From assembly GCF_014648055.1 (NCBI RefSeq), contig NZ_BMQJ01000002.1, forward strand, positions 124,001-188,000: 64,000 nucleotides of DNA. The letters are read 5' to 3'. Each line of letters starts with the position of its first letter. Position 1 is the stretch's first letter. The notes below the pieces were generated by a model. That model was not told the origin of the DNA and made no database searches. It saw only the letters and a program-made list of their open reading frames with translations. Made by a program: the position numbers and the translations under genes. Shown piece after piece: positions 51,499 to 60,286 of this stretch. The DNA comes from Streptosporangium pseudovulgare. Its GTDB lineage: Bacteria; Actinomycetota; Actinomycetes; Streptosporangiales; Streptosporangiaceae.

Positions 51499-53265
51499 TC
51501 ACGAAGCGCAGCCTCGCCGGTCCTCGGTGACCCGGGTGCGCTGCGGATGGACCAGCGGCTGCACCGGGACCACGGGAGGCTCGGCGGAGACGGGTTCGGC
51601 CAGCTCGAACTCCAGCGTCCTCGTCTGCCGGGGGGCGAACTCCACCAGGGTGGAGTAGACCGGATGGGACCGCTCCTCGTTCCGGGTGACCGGTACGCGC
51701 TCGCCGTCGAGCCACACCGCCCTGACCTTCGTGCCGACCGCCGCGTAGAGCGACACCCATGACAGGTTGGCGCCGGGGACGTACCGGTCCCCCGTGGAGT
51801 CCAGGCGGTTGGTGACATAGGGGGGCAGCTCTTCCCTCGGAACGTCGTTGGTGAGCCGGATCCGCACCTCGCTGAGGCGCAGCCCGATCCCGCCCAGGCA
51901 CCGTCCCAGCTCGTAGCCGACGGAGCGCTTCAGGTAGTAGTCGAGCTTGCCGCCGGCCGAGTTGTTGACCACCAGCTCGGCGAAGGGCCCCGGCCGTCGC
52001 GGCAGCACGCCGCCGACCGGCGTCTCGGCCAGGAGCCGCTGCTCGTCGTCCCGGCGGCTCCACACCTGGATCCTCCGCTCCCGCACCATCCGGGTCATGA
52101 CCGGCAGCAGTCTCATCGGGTCGGTGAACGCGGCGGGCAGTCTCCGGCTGACGGCGGCGGCGATCCCGAGGAGGAACCGCTTGCGCGCCGCGGGGTCGGG
52201 GTAACGGGCGTAGGCCTGCCGCTCGGTGAGGTCGACGACGTTGGCGGCGGTCACCGCCTCGCCGCCGGGCAGGGTGACCGGGCCGATGAGTTCCAGCAGG
52301 TGGGACAGGCCGACCGGGTCGGTCGCGATGGCGCCGTCCAGCCGCAGGTGATGCCGCCGTTCCCACAGGCCGGTCCAGGCGGCCGCGGCGTAGGGGAAGT
52401 GCGGGGAGAGGTTGGAGACGGACAGCAGCCTCGTCGCGTACGGCCCGTAGTGCGCCCGGAACCGCGCTCCGTGCTCGACGACGGGGACGGGGCTCGCGAT
52501 GGTTCCCGTCTGGGCGGAGAACCGGCCGGCGCGGATCTCGCCCGCGTCGGCCGTCAGGATGCCGAACGCGCCGACCATGCCTCCGGTGCCCCGCGCCTCG
52601 GCGTTGGTCTGGAAGGCCAGGAAGTAACGCCGCGGGCCGTGGCCCCCCAGTAGCGGGGGCAGCAGGGCGGCCGCCGTCGCGGCGTCGCCGAGGCCGTCAC
52701 GCAGCCGGTCGATCTCCTGCAGGGCGGTGTTCCGCGCCCGGTCCAGTTCGTCGACTCCGGTGTCGGCCGGGGTCGCCGCCAGGCGGGCGCCCGCCCGTCC
52801 GAGCCGGGTGACCGAGTCGTCCAGGATCGGCGCCGCCCCGTCGAGCGCCGTCAGCAGGCGTCCCGTGTCACCCGTGCGGGTCCCGGCCGTGAGGACCGCG
52901 GCGCCCGCCTGCCGCACGTCCGTCAGGACGTCGGTCAGCTCCGCCGCGCTCTCGGCCAGTCCCCGCACGGCCGTCGCGATCCCCCCCACCACCGGGGCGT
53001 GCGCGATCAGCGACCAGTCCGGGCCGCCGGTGAGCCGGGCCGCCTCGGCGGCGTGCCATCGGGCGTCCCGCAGCGGCCCGGCCGTCAGCTCCAGGTCGCC
53101 CGAGGCCGCCACCGTGCGCAACCGGAGAAGCGCGTTCCTCGTCGCCTCCAGATGGTCCCGGGCGGCCAGCCCGAGATGAGCCGCCCAGCCTCCGGCGGGC
53201 ACGGTGACGGCGGTGAGAGCCAGCAGGCTCATCACGGCTGTCCGGCGGTGTCTCCTATCCGGCAT
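51499..53265 (-). CDS. DUF4012 domain-containing exported protein
   Basis: This 588-residue protein has an N-terminal membrane anchor or signal (AVMSLLALTAVTVPAGGWAA), coiled helices to about residue 190, and a DUF4012 core with RYFLAFQTNAEARGTGGMVGAFGILT, LSPHFPYAAAAWTGLWE, AIATDPVGLSHLLELIGPV and TAANVVDLTERQAYARY. DUF4012 proteins are widespread in actinobacterial exopolysaccharide loci and may process or anchor glycan at the surface; the reaction is unknown. Its start overlaps the LPXTG gene by 11 bases and its stop overlaps the alternative start of the phosphatase gene, so the three form one operon. Confidence 0.9.
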   Translation of the reverse strand: MPDRRHRRTAVMSLLALTAVTVPAGGWAAHLGLAARDHLEATRNALLRLRTVAASGDLELTAGPLRDARWHAAEAARLTGGPDWSLIAHAPVVGGIATAVRGLAESAAELTDVLTDVRQAGAAVLTAGTRTGDTGRLLTALDGAAPILDDSVTRLGRAGARLAATPADTGVDELDRARNTALQEIDRLRDGLGDAATAAALLPPLLGGHGPRRYFLAFQTNAEARGTGGMVGAFGILTADAGEIRAGRFSAQTGTIASPVPVVEHGARFRAHYGPYATRLLSVSNLSPHFPYAAAAWTGLWERRHHLRLDGAIATDPVGLSHLLELIGPVTLPGGEAVTAANVVDLTERQAYARYPDPAARKRFLLGIAAAVSRRLPAAFTDPMRLLPVMTRMVRERRIQVWSRRDDEQRLLAETPVGGVLPRRPGPFAELVVNNSAGGKLDYYLKRSVGYELGRCLGGIGLRLSEVRIRLTNDVPREELPPYVTNRLDSTGDRYVPGANLSWVSLYAAVGTKVRAVWLDGERVPVTRNEERSHPVYSTLVEFAPRQTRTLEFELAEPVSAEPPVVPVQPLVHPQRTRVTEDRRGCAS

Positions 53266-53818
53266 CGGAGGATCGGCGACGCCTCACGGAGAGCAGGACG
53301 CCCGTCGCGCCCACGGCCAGCAGGCCGCCGCCCGCGGCGGCGATGAGTCCCACGGGCGCTCCGGTGAACGGCAGTTCCGCGGCCTGGCTGCTCACCTGTT
53401 TCCGCGCCTCGCATCCCGGGCCGCACCCGCCGCCCCCGCAGCCCCCGCCGCAGTCGTCGTCATCGTCGTCGTCATCGTCGTCATCGCCGAGACCGCGGAT
53501 GGGATCGAATCCGTCTCCCGGCGGGACGTCGTCCGCGGCCTTCGTCGGCCTGACCAGCAGGTCCAACGGATCCTCGTCCTCGTCCTCCGCGTCCGGGTCC
53601 CTTTCGTCGGCGTTCGCCAGCGCTTCCAGCAGCGCCGCGTCCGCCAGGTCGTCGAAGAAGTCCCCCGGCCCGAAAGGACGCGGCGGATAAGGCTTCATCT
53701 CATCACCGGGCGACTGTGCCGCCGAGGCGGCGGCGGCCACCGCACCGGCGGTCCCTAAGACGGGCGCGCCCGCGAGGGCGGCCGCCAGCAGAATTGGCAC
53801 GGCGTGTCTTCTGGTCAT
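53255..53818 (-). CDS. LPXTG-anchored acidic surface protein with poly-Asp and Cys/Gly tracts
   Basis: This 187-residue protein has a signal peptide (RRHAVPILLAAALAGAPVLG to AVAAAASA) and an acidic middle (DPDAEDEDEDPLD). A run of eleven Asp follows at residues 112-122, then CGGGCGGGGCGPGC with four Cys (123, 127, 132, 136). The C-terminal sorting signal is LPFTG (149-153), a hydrophobic stretch, and RRRRSS. It would be fixed to peptidoglycan by a sortase, which is not in the window. The Asp run and Cys cluster suggest cation or metal binding. It is the first gene of the DUF4012/phosphatase operon. Family not recognised. Confidence 0.85.
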   Translation of the reverse strand: MTRRHAVPILLAAALAGAPVLGTAGAVAAAASAAQSPGDEMKPYPPRPFGPGDFFDDLADAALLEALANADERDPDAEDEDEDPLDLLVRPTKAADDVPPGDGFDPIRGLGDDDDDDDDDDDCGGGCGGGGCGPGCEARKQVSSQAAELPFTGAPVGLIAAAGGGLLAVGATGVLLSVRRRRSSDAG

Positions 53819-54075
53819 TCCGAATTCCCCCGTATCGTCGATCCAGGCCCCGGTTCCACCGTCGGAACACGAGCGACATGTCCCCGCAACCCGTTATATT
53901 CGCCCAGACATCACACGAACGGCGCGGCTCACGGCGCTTGCCGAACGATCGGCGGTTGTTCTCCGTTATTTGACGGTCGGCTCATTTGACGCTCGGCGGG
54001 ACCGCGCATCGACCCGGAAGGCGGCGCGCTCCGGCCGGACGGGACGCGCGGCGGCGTGATCTCTAGACTGCGTGC
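53819..54075. other. 257-base divergent intergenic region
   Basis: It separates the LPXTG operon from the short-chain dehydrogenase gene. It includes an AT-richer part (53885-53990) with CCGTTATATTCGCCC and a TTGACGG/TTTGACGC pair (53968-53995). No gene or clear operator was found. Confidence 0.4.
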
Positions 54076-54828
54076 ATGCCCACCGCACTGATCACTGGCG
54101 CGACGGCCGGCATCGGCGCCGCGTTCGCCCGCCGCCTGGCCGCCGACGGCTTCTCACTCGTCCTGGTCGCCCGCGACGAGGAGCGTCTGCGCTCCTCCGC
54201 CGAGACCCTTCACCGCCGCTACGGCGTCAAGACCGAGACGCTGCCCGCCGACCTCGCCGTCGACGAGGACATCGCGAAGGTCGAGGAACGACTGCGCGAG
54301 GGGGTGGAGCTGCTCGTCAACAACGCCGGGTTCGGCCACCCCGGCTCCTTCCTCGACGTGCCGGTGGCCGACGAGGTGCGGATGCTGAAGGTGCACTGCG
54401 AGGCGGTGCTGCGGCTGACGCTGGCGGCGCTGCCGGGGATGCGCGAGCGCGACCGCGGCGCGGTGGTCAACGTGGCGTCGGTGGCGGCGTTCTTCACCCG
54501 CGGCACCTACAGCGCCTCCAAGGCGTGGGTGGTGAACTTCAGCGAGTCCGCCGCCGCCGAGCTGACCGGAACCCGGGTGCGGGTGATGGCGCTGTGCCCG
54601 GGGTTCGTGCGCACCGAGTTCCACGACCGCGCCTCGATGGACACCTCCGGCATCCCCGGCTTCCTGTGGCTGTCGGCGGACAAGGTGGTGGCCGCGGCCA
54701 TGCGCGACCTGGCCCTCGGAGCGCGGGTGAGCGTGCCGGACATTCGTTACAAGGTGATCGTCGGGGTCGGCAGGCTGGTCCCCCGTGGCCTGACCGGCCA
54801 GGTCTCCCGCCGCCTCGGGCGCCGCTAG
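54076..54828 (+). CDS. Short-chain dehydrogenase/reductase
   Basis: This 250-residue classical SDR has the TGATAGIGAAFARRLA cofactor loop, an Arg after strand 2 (VLVARDEERL) consistent with NADP, LLVNNAGFGHPG, NVASVAAFFTRGTY with the catalytic Ser, and YSASKAWVVNFSE (Tyr-x-x-x-Lys). LCPGFVRTEFH completes the family pattern. It is close to actinobacterial DltE/SadH-like oxidoreductases; the substrate is unknown. No Shine-Dalgarno is evident 5-12 bases before the ATG, so it may be leaderless. A strong hairpin terminator follows. Confidence 0.9.
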   Translation: MPTALITGATAGIGAAFARRLAADGFSLVLVARDEERLRSSAETLHRRYGVKTETLPADLAVDEDIAKVEERLREGVELLVNNAGFGHPGSFLDVPVADEVRMLKVHCEAVLRLTLAALPGMRERDRGAVVNVASVAAFFTRGTYSASKAWVVNFSESAAAELTGTRVRVMALCPGFVRTEFHDRASMDTSGIPGFLWLSADKVVAAAMRDLALGARVSVPDIRYKVIVGVGRLVPRGLTGQVSRRLGRR

Positions 54829-54914
54829 GTTCCGTTCCCCGGAGTCACGGGGCCGCCGCCGGCCGGCTCCGTGACTCCGGTTCCGGGCCCCGGTCCTGAG
54901 CCGGCCGGCGGACA

Positions 54915-54961
54915 CGAAAGGGCCCGCGCCACGGGAGGGGGTCGTGGCGCGGGCCCTTTCG
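54915..54961. terminator. Bidirectional terminator, 19-bp perfect stem
   Basis: The arms 54915-54933 and 54943-54961 (starting CGAAAGGGCCCGCGCC) are fully complementary across a 9-base loop. It lies between the convergent SDR and MsiK genes, with CTTTC and GAAAG ends that give a short U-run in both directions. Confidence 0.9.
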
Positions 54962-55000
54962 GCTCACCGAGGGTGGACGGGAGCGGTCCCCCGGGGACGG

Positions 55001-56221
<1,221 letters not shown>

Positions 56222-56264
56222 CACAGTCCTTCGCGCCTCGGGCCAACCCCGCGTTCACCCGATG

Positions 56265-56278
56265 TGGATACGTTTTCA
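56265..56278. promoter_or_regulatory. LacI-type operator upstream of msiK
   Basis: TGGATACGTTTTCA is close to the LacI-family consensus (TGGAAACGTTTTCA-like) and is an imperfect dyad with a central ACGT. It lies between msiK and the divergent LacI gene, 44 bases before the msiK start. Confidence 0.7.
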
Positions 56279-56385
56279 TGCATCTCATCGGAACGGGGCA
56301 CCCCTGTCAAGGGTTTGTCCCGATTTCAGCTTGTCCAGCGCCCCGAAGACGCCGCTCCGCACTGGATCGAATACGGAAAACATGA

Positions 56386-56399
56386 TGGAATCGTTTCCA
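56386..56399. promoter_or_regulatory. LacI-type operator overlapping the LacI start
   Basis: TGGAATCGTTTCCA is a near-perfect dyad with the central CG of LacI-family operators. Its last base is the A of the ATG at 56399, a position suited to autorepression. Confidence 0.7.
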
Positions 56400-57397
56400 T
56401 GAGCATGCGTCGTACGACCATCAAGGACGTCGCCGAGGCGGCGGGGGTCGGGGTGGCCACCGTGTCGCGGGTCCTGTCCGGCGGCTCGGCCAGCCCGGAG
56501 ACCAGGGAGCGGGTGCTGACGGTCGCGACCCAGCTCGACTACCGGCCCAGCGCGCTCGGCCGCAACCTGCGCCAGCGGCGCTCCGGCGGGATCGGCCTGC
56601 TGGTGCCCGACGTCACCGACAGCTTCTACGGCCGCCTGGCCGACGGCGTGCTGGCCTGCGCCCGCTCGGCCGGCGAGCCGGTGATCCTGGGCGCCACCGG
56701 CGACGATCCCGAGCGCGAGGCCGAGATGGTCGGCATGCTGCTGGAGCAGGGCGTGGGCCGGATGATCGCGATCCCCTCCGGGAGCGGGGAGATCTGGGAG
56801 CCCACCCTGCGCACCGGGCTGACGACGGTGTTCGCGCACCGGGTGCCGGCCGGGCGCGGCGACGTGCCCGCCGTCCTGGCCGACGACCGGGCGGGCGTGC
56901 GGACCGCGGTGGACTACCTGACGGGGCTGGGCCACCGCCGCATCGCCTACCTGGGCGGGCCGGGGCAGGAGCAGCGCGTGGCGGCCTTCCGCGAGGCGCT
57001 CGGCCCCCTGGTGGACGAGGAGCTCCTCGTCTTCGCCCGCGGCAGTCGCGACTCCGCCTACGCCGCCGCGGCCGGGCTCCTCCAGCGCCGCCCCGACCTC
57101 ACCGCCGTGCTCGCCGGGGGCAACCTGCTGGGCGAGGCGGCCGTGCTCGCCGCCCGGGAGCTGGATCTGCGGGTGCCCAGGGACCTGTCGCTGGTCATGT
57201 TCGACGACGTTCCCTGGGCCGAGCTGTGCGCTCCCCCGCTGACCGTGATCGCCCAGCCGGCCCAGGACATCGGGTACCGGGCGGCCGAACTGGTGCTGCG
57301 CGGGGGCGGCCGGCGCCCCCGCGGCGTGCTGCTGCCGACCGAGCTGGTCGTGCGGGGCAGCTGCGCCCCTAGAGGGACTTCTCGATCGCCGCGATGA
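56399..57397 (+). CDS. LacI-family transcriptional regulator
   Basis: This 332-residue protein has an N-terminal LacI HTH (TTIKDVAEAAGVGVATVSRV) with the hinge helix ALGRNLRQRRSGGIGLLVPD. A periplasmic-binding-protein-like core follows with DSFYGRLADGVLACARSAGE, DYLTGLGHRRIAYLGGPG and LSLVMFDDVPWAELCAPPLT. It is probably the repressor of the divergent msiK, with two dyads between them. The effector sugar is unknown. The start is ATG 56399 or the in-frame ATG 56405. The tail overlaps the convergent glutathione peroxidase gene by 29 bases. Confidence 0.93.
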   Translation: MSMRRTTIKDVAEAAGVGVATVSRVLSGGSASPETRERVLTVATQLDYRPSALGRNLRQRRSGGIGLLVPDVTDSFYGRLADGVLACARSAGEPVILGATGDDPEREAEMVGMLLEQGVGRMIAIPSGSGEIWEPTLRTGLTTVFAHRVPAGRGDVPAVLADDRAGVRTAVDYLTGLGHRRIAYLGGPGQEQRVAAFREALGPLVDEELLVFARGSRDSAYAAAAGLLQRRPDLTAVLAGGNLLGEAAVLAARELDLRVPRDLSLVMFDDVPWAELCAPPLTVIAQPAQDIGYRAAELVLRGGGRRPRGVLLPTELVVRGSCAPRGTSRSPR

Positions 57398-57854
57398 CGG
57401 CGGGGTCGCCGGGCTCGACGCGGGGCCGGAACCTCGCCAGCACCTCCCCCTCCCTGGAGACCAGGAACTTCTCGAAGTTCCACTGCACGTCCCCGGCCTC
57501 GCCGTCGGCGTCGGCGGCCGTGGTCAGCGCGGCGTAGAGCGGGTGCCGGTCCTCGCCGTTGACGTCGGTCTTGGCCAGCAGCGGGAAGTCCACGCCGTAG
57601 GTGGCCGAGCAGAACTCCCGGATCTCCTCCGGACCGCCGGGCTCCTGGCCCATGAACTGGTTGCACGGCACCCCGACGACGGTCAGGCCCCGCTCACGGT
57701 AGGCGCGCTGGAGCTCGACGAGGCCGGCGTACTGGGGGGTGAGCCCGCACCGGGAGGCCACGTTCACGACGAGCACGGGCCCGTCACCGGTCAGCTCACC
57801 GAGCGTGGTGGGGGCGTCATCGAGCGTGCGGACGGAAATATCACGAATTCTCAT
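57369..57854 (-). CDS. Glutathione peroxidase family protein (Cys type)
   Basis: This 161-residue thiol peroxidase has active-site Cys36 in NVASRCGLTPQYAGL, Gln in GVPCNQFMGQEPG, and the Trp of VQWNFEKFLVS, the catalytic triad partners. As in other bacteria it uses Cys, not selenocysteine, and probably thioredoxin or mycothiol-linked reduction. The start ATG 57854 is chosen by family length; upstream frame residues are unrelated. It is alone, convergent with the LacI gene. Confidence 0.93.
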   Translation of the reverse strand: MRIRDISVRTLDDAPTTLGELTGDGPVLVVNVASRCGLTPQYAGLVELQRAYRERGLTVVGVPCNQFMGQEPGGPEEIREFCSATYGVDFPLLAKTDVNGEDRHPLYAALTTAADADGEAGDVQWNFEKFLVSREGEVLARFRPRVEPGDPAVIAAIEKSL

Positions 57855-58084
57855 GATCTGCAGCTTATTCCCGCTGTCACATTCAAGAGTTATGACGCCC
57901 GCCCCGGGAAATGTGACACAGCTCATAGGCGGTGCGCCCAGCCCCTCGCCGATATCTTGATCGAACTCTAACCGATCTTTGACATGGATCTTGACTTTCC
58001 CTGTCGGCTTGGCCCGTCCCGGGGGCGCTGCGGCATCGTGTCGGCGTCCCCCAGCCAGACGAACCAGACGAAAGGGATACGCCT

Positions 58085-58498
58085 ATGCCGACGCTCCGCC
58101 GTACCGGTGTCCTGCTGGCCTCCTCGGCGCTGGCCCTCAGCGCCGGGGTCGCCACCCAGTCCTCCCCCGCCCTCGCCTCCGCCACCCGCACCTCGGCGCA
58201 GGCCAACAAGGCCATCGGCGCGTCCATGGTCGCGGCGCGGGGATGGAGCAGGGCGCAGTTCGGCTGCCTGAGCCTGCTCTGGGCGAGGGAGAGCGGCTGG
58301 AACCACCGGGCCAGCAACCGCTACTCCGGCGCCTACGGCATCCCCCAGGCCCTGCCCGGAGGGAAGATGGCCAGCGCCGGGCGCGACTGGCGCACCAACC
58401 CCAGAACCCAGATCAAATGGGGTCTTTCGTACATCAAGCAGCGTTACGGCACGCCGTGCGGGGCATGGACGCACTTCCGCTCCCACGGTTGGTATTGA
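58085..58498 (+). CDS. Small secreted transglycosylase-like protein (paralogue 1)
   Basis: This 137-residue exported protein has a signal peptide (RRTGVLLASSALALSAGVAT to ALA) followed by a lysozyme-like/aggregation-promoting-factor C-terminal-type domain: LSLLWARESGWNHRASN (catalytic Glu), YSGAYGIPQALPGGKMA, DWRTNPRTQIKWGLSYIK and RYGTPCGAW. Such proteins cut or bind peptidoglycan outside the cell. A second copy follows 322 bases downstream. AAAGGGA precedes the ATG. Confidence 0.9.
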   Translation: MPTLRRTGVLLASSALALSAGVATQSSPALASATRTSAQANKAIGASMVAARGWSRAQFGCLSLLWARESGWNHRASNRYSGAYGIPQALPGGKMASAGRDWRTNPRTQIKWGLSYIKQRYGTPCGAWTHFRSHGWY

Positions 58499-58820
58499 TC
58501 CAAACCCCATCCCGGGCCGATCTTCATCCCTTCCCCCCGCATAGTGGAACGGCGGCCGGCAAGAAAGCCGTCGCCGAACCGCCCGGGTACCGACAAGAAC
58601 CCGCAAACATCCTTCCTTCGCGTGCCGCAGTCGGCGACCGGCGCTCTCCGCGCGTACTAGAAAGCGCCGTAGAGAGATCGCCGCGGGCCTCATGCCGGAA
58701 TCGGGCCGGCGAGACCGCGCGGGCTTCCGCATCCGAGCCACGGGTGCCGGAACGTCGAGCGGCGGGGGAGCACCGTCTCCCCCGCCGCCTCCCGCACGCG
58801 GCCAGCGAAAAAGGACTGAT
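58499..58820 (+). other. 322-base spacer between the transglycosylase-like paralogues
   Basis: No gene is supported. A c-di-AMP (ydaO) riboswitch, often found upstream of such cell-wall genes, was looked for. Its conserved blocks were not seen in this spacer, nor in the 230 bases before the first paralogue. The second paralogue probably has its own promoter here. Confidence 0.4.
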
Positions 58821-59315
58821 GTGGACAGTTATCGCGTTCTGCGTAACGCAGTTGTGACCATGCTCGCCACCTCCACCATGGTGGGCCCGGCGGCGATCGG
58901 GTGGGCCGAGGAGCTCGCGGAACCCGTCCTGCGGAAGCAGGCCGGGGCGATGGTGCACCGCGGCACCTGGTTCACCCGGGCCAAGCCCGTCAGGCTCGCC
59001 GCGAGGACCGCCAGCAGCAGGAACAGGGCGATCGCCTTCCGTCTGCTGGCCCGGCGCGCGTGGTCCTACGACCAGTTCCGATGTCTCGACAGCCTGTGGA
59101 CCCGGGAGAGCGGCTGGAACCACCAGGCCCACAACCCCTCCTCGGGCGCCTACGGCATTCCCCAGGCCCTGCCGGGCTCGAAGATGAGCGGCAGCGGCGG
59201 GGACTGGCGGTCGAACCCCGCCACCCAGATCCACTGGGGGCTGGGCTACATCAAGAGCCGTTACGGGACGCCGTGCGGCGCGTGGGGTCACTTCCAGGCG
59301 AGCAACTGGTACTGA
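58821..59315 (+). CDS. Small secreted transglycosylase-like protein (paralogue 2)
   Basis: This 164-residue protein starts at GTG 58821 with AAGGA upstream. It has an N-terminal signal-like segment (RNAVVTMLATSTMVGPAAIG), a variable linker rich in Arg/Ala, and the same domain as the gene before it (LDSLWTRESGWNHQAHN, SSGAYGIPQALPGSKMS, DWRSNPATQIHWGLGYI, YGTPCGAWGHF). The catalytic Glu is kept. The linker is 30 residues longer than in paralogue 1. The two differ enough to be an old duplication. Confidence 0.88.
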   Translation: MDSYRVLRNAVVTMLATSTMVGPAAIGWAEELAEPVLRKQAGAMVHRGTWFTRAKPVRLAARTASSRNRAIAFRLLARRAWSYDQFRCLDSLWTRESGWNHQAHNPSSGAYGIPQALPGSKMSGSGGDWRSNPATQIHWGLGYIKSRYGTPCGAWGHFQASNWY

Positions 59316-59380
59316 CGCGCGGTGCGGAGTGCCCAGGGGAAGGGAGCACTCCCGCCGGCGGCGGACCGGAAGACCGCAGA

Positions 59381-59500
59381 GAGGACCGTCCGGCCCGGCG
59401 GGCCCACCCGAACCGCCGGAGCCGTCCGGACCACCGGGACCGTACGGACCGCCGGAACCACCCGGACCGGCGGGACCGTACGGACACCGGAGCCGGACCA
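59381..59500 (+). repeat. Low-complexity Gly/Pro-coding GC repeat
   Basis: About 120 bases are built from 9-base-like units of the CCGGACCGC / GGGACCGTA kind between the second paralogue and the TetR gene. In one frame it would read as Gly-Pro-x (collagen-like), but no start or ribosome site supports translation. No function is visible. Confidence 0.55.
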
Positions 59501-59539
59501 CCGGCGCCCGGGGCTCACGAGGCCCCGGGCGTCACCCCG

Positions 59540-60178
59540 TCAGCCGTACGGCTTCAGCTGCACGGCGACGGCCTGGATGAGCATCTCCAGGCCGAACTCG
59601 AACTCCGCCTCGTGGTCGCAGTCGGCCAGCGGCCCGGCCAACCCGCTCACCTGCGGGAACAGCAGCGGATCCGCGTCGGCCACCGCGATGTCGGGGCGGT
59701 GCACCGGGGCGAACGTCGGGGTCACGCCGACCTCGCGCAGCAACGAGCCCACGATGTAGGCGATGAACACCCGCAGGACGCGCACGGCCTCCCGCCCGCC
59801 GAACCCGGCGTCGCGCAGTGTGGACAGCGCCCGCTCCACCGGCAGCAGCCCGGCGGTCGAGTTCAGCTGGCGGCTGACCACCACCATCGTGCAGCGCGGG
59901 TAGTGGTGGGCGATCTGCCGGAACGCCCGCGCCTGCATCCGCACCCGGTCGGTCCACTCGGCGTCGGGGTCGTCGGTGAACTCGATCTGCGAGAGCACAG
60001 CCTCGGCCACGCCGTCCAGCAGGGCCGACTTGCTGGGCACGTGGTTGTAGAGCGACATGACGCCCACGCCCAGGTCCGCAGCGATCCTGCGCATGGACAC
60101 GGCGTCGGCGCCCTCGCGCTCGATCAGGTCGATGGCGGCGGCGACGATGCGCGGGCGGGACAGCGGCTCGGCGGGCAT
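59540..60178 (-). CDS. TetR-family transcriptional regulator
   Basis: This 212-residue protein has an N-terminal HTH: RPRIVAAAIDLIEREGADAV, then SMRRIAADLGVGVMSLYNHV. A C-terminal TetR_C-type ligand domain follows (ALLDGVAEAVLSQIEF, PRCTMVVVSRQLNSTAGLLP). The MSLYNHVPSK form is common in tetracycline-repressor-type members. It is divergent from the diiron protein gene, with an operator-like dyad between, so it probably controls that gene and itself. Ligand unknown. Confidence 0.9.
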   Translation of the reverse strand: MPAEPLSRPRIVAAAIDLIEREGADAVSMRRIAADLGVGVMSLYNHVPSKSALLDGVAEAVLSQIEFTDDPDAEWTDRVRMQARAFRQIAHHYPRCTMVVVSRQLNSTAGLLPVERALSTLRDAGFGGREAVRVLRVFIAYIVGSLLREVGVTPTFAPVHRPDIAVADADPLLFPQVSGLAGPLADCDHEAEFEFGLEMLIQAVAVQLKPYG

Positions 60179-60258
60179 GGCGCCATTGTCTCCTCTCCTC
60201 ACGCACGCGTGCCCGTCCCTTGACGCGCGCGCGGCACGGGTGCCAGTCTCGCAAGTGT

Positions 60259-60273
60259 ACGTACGGTGTACGT
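60259..60273. promoter_or_regulatory. Operator-like dyad ACGTAC-ggt-GTACGT
   Basis: Perfect six-base arms surround a 3-base spacer, 14 bases ahead of the diiron-gene start and in the divergent region with the TetR gene. The half-sites with GTAC resemble TetR-family operators. Binding is inferred. Confidence 0.65.
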
Positions 60274-60286
60274 CCCTGGAGGCCAG

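Noticed and set aside
57855..58820. c-di-AMP (ydaO) riboswitch before the transglycosylase-like genes
   Set aside because: The conserved blocks of that riboswitch were looked for by eye in both upstream regions and not found.
59329..59580. Collagen-like Gly-Pro-x reading frame
   Set aside because: It is created by the low-complexity GC repeat between two genes, has no ribosome site, and runs into the TetR gene antisense.
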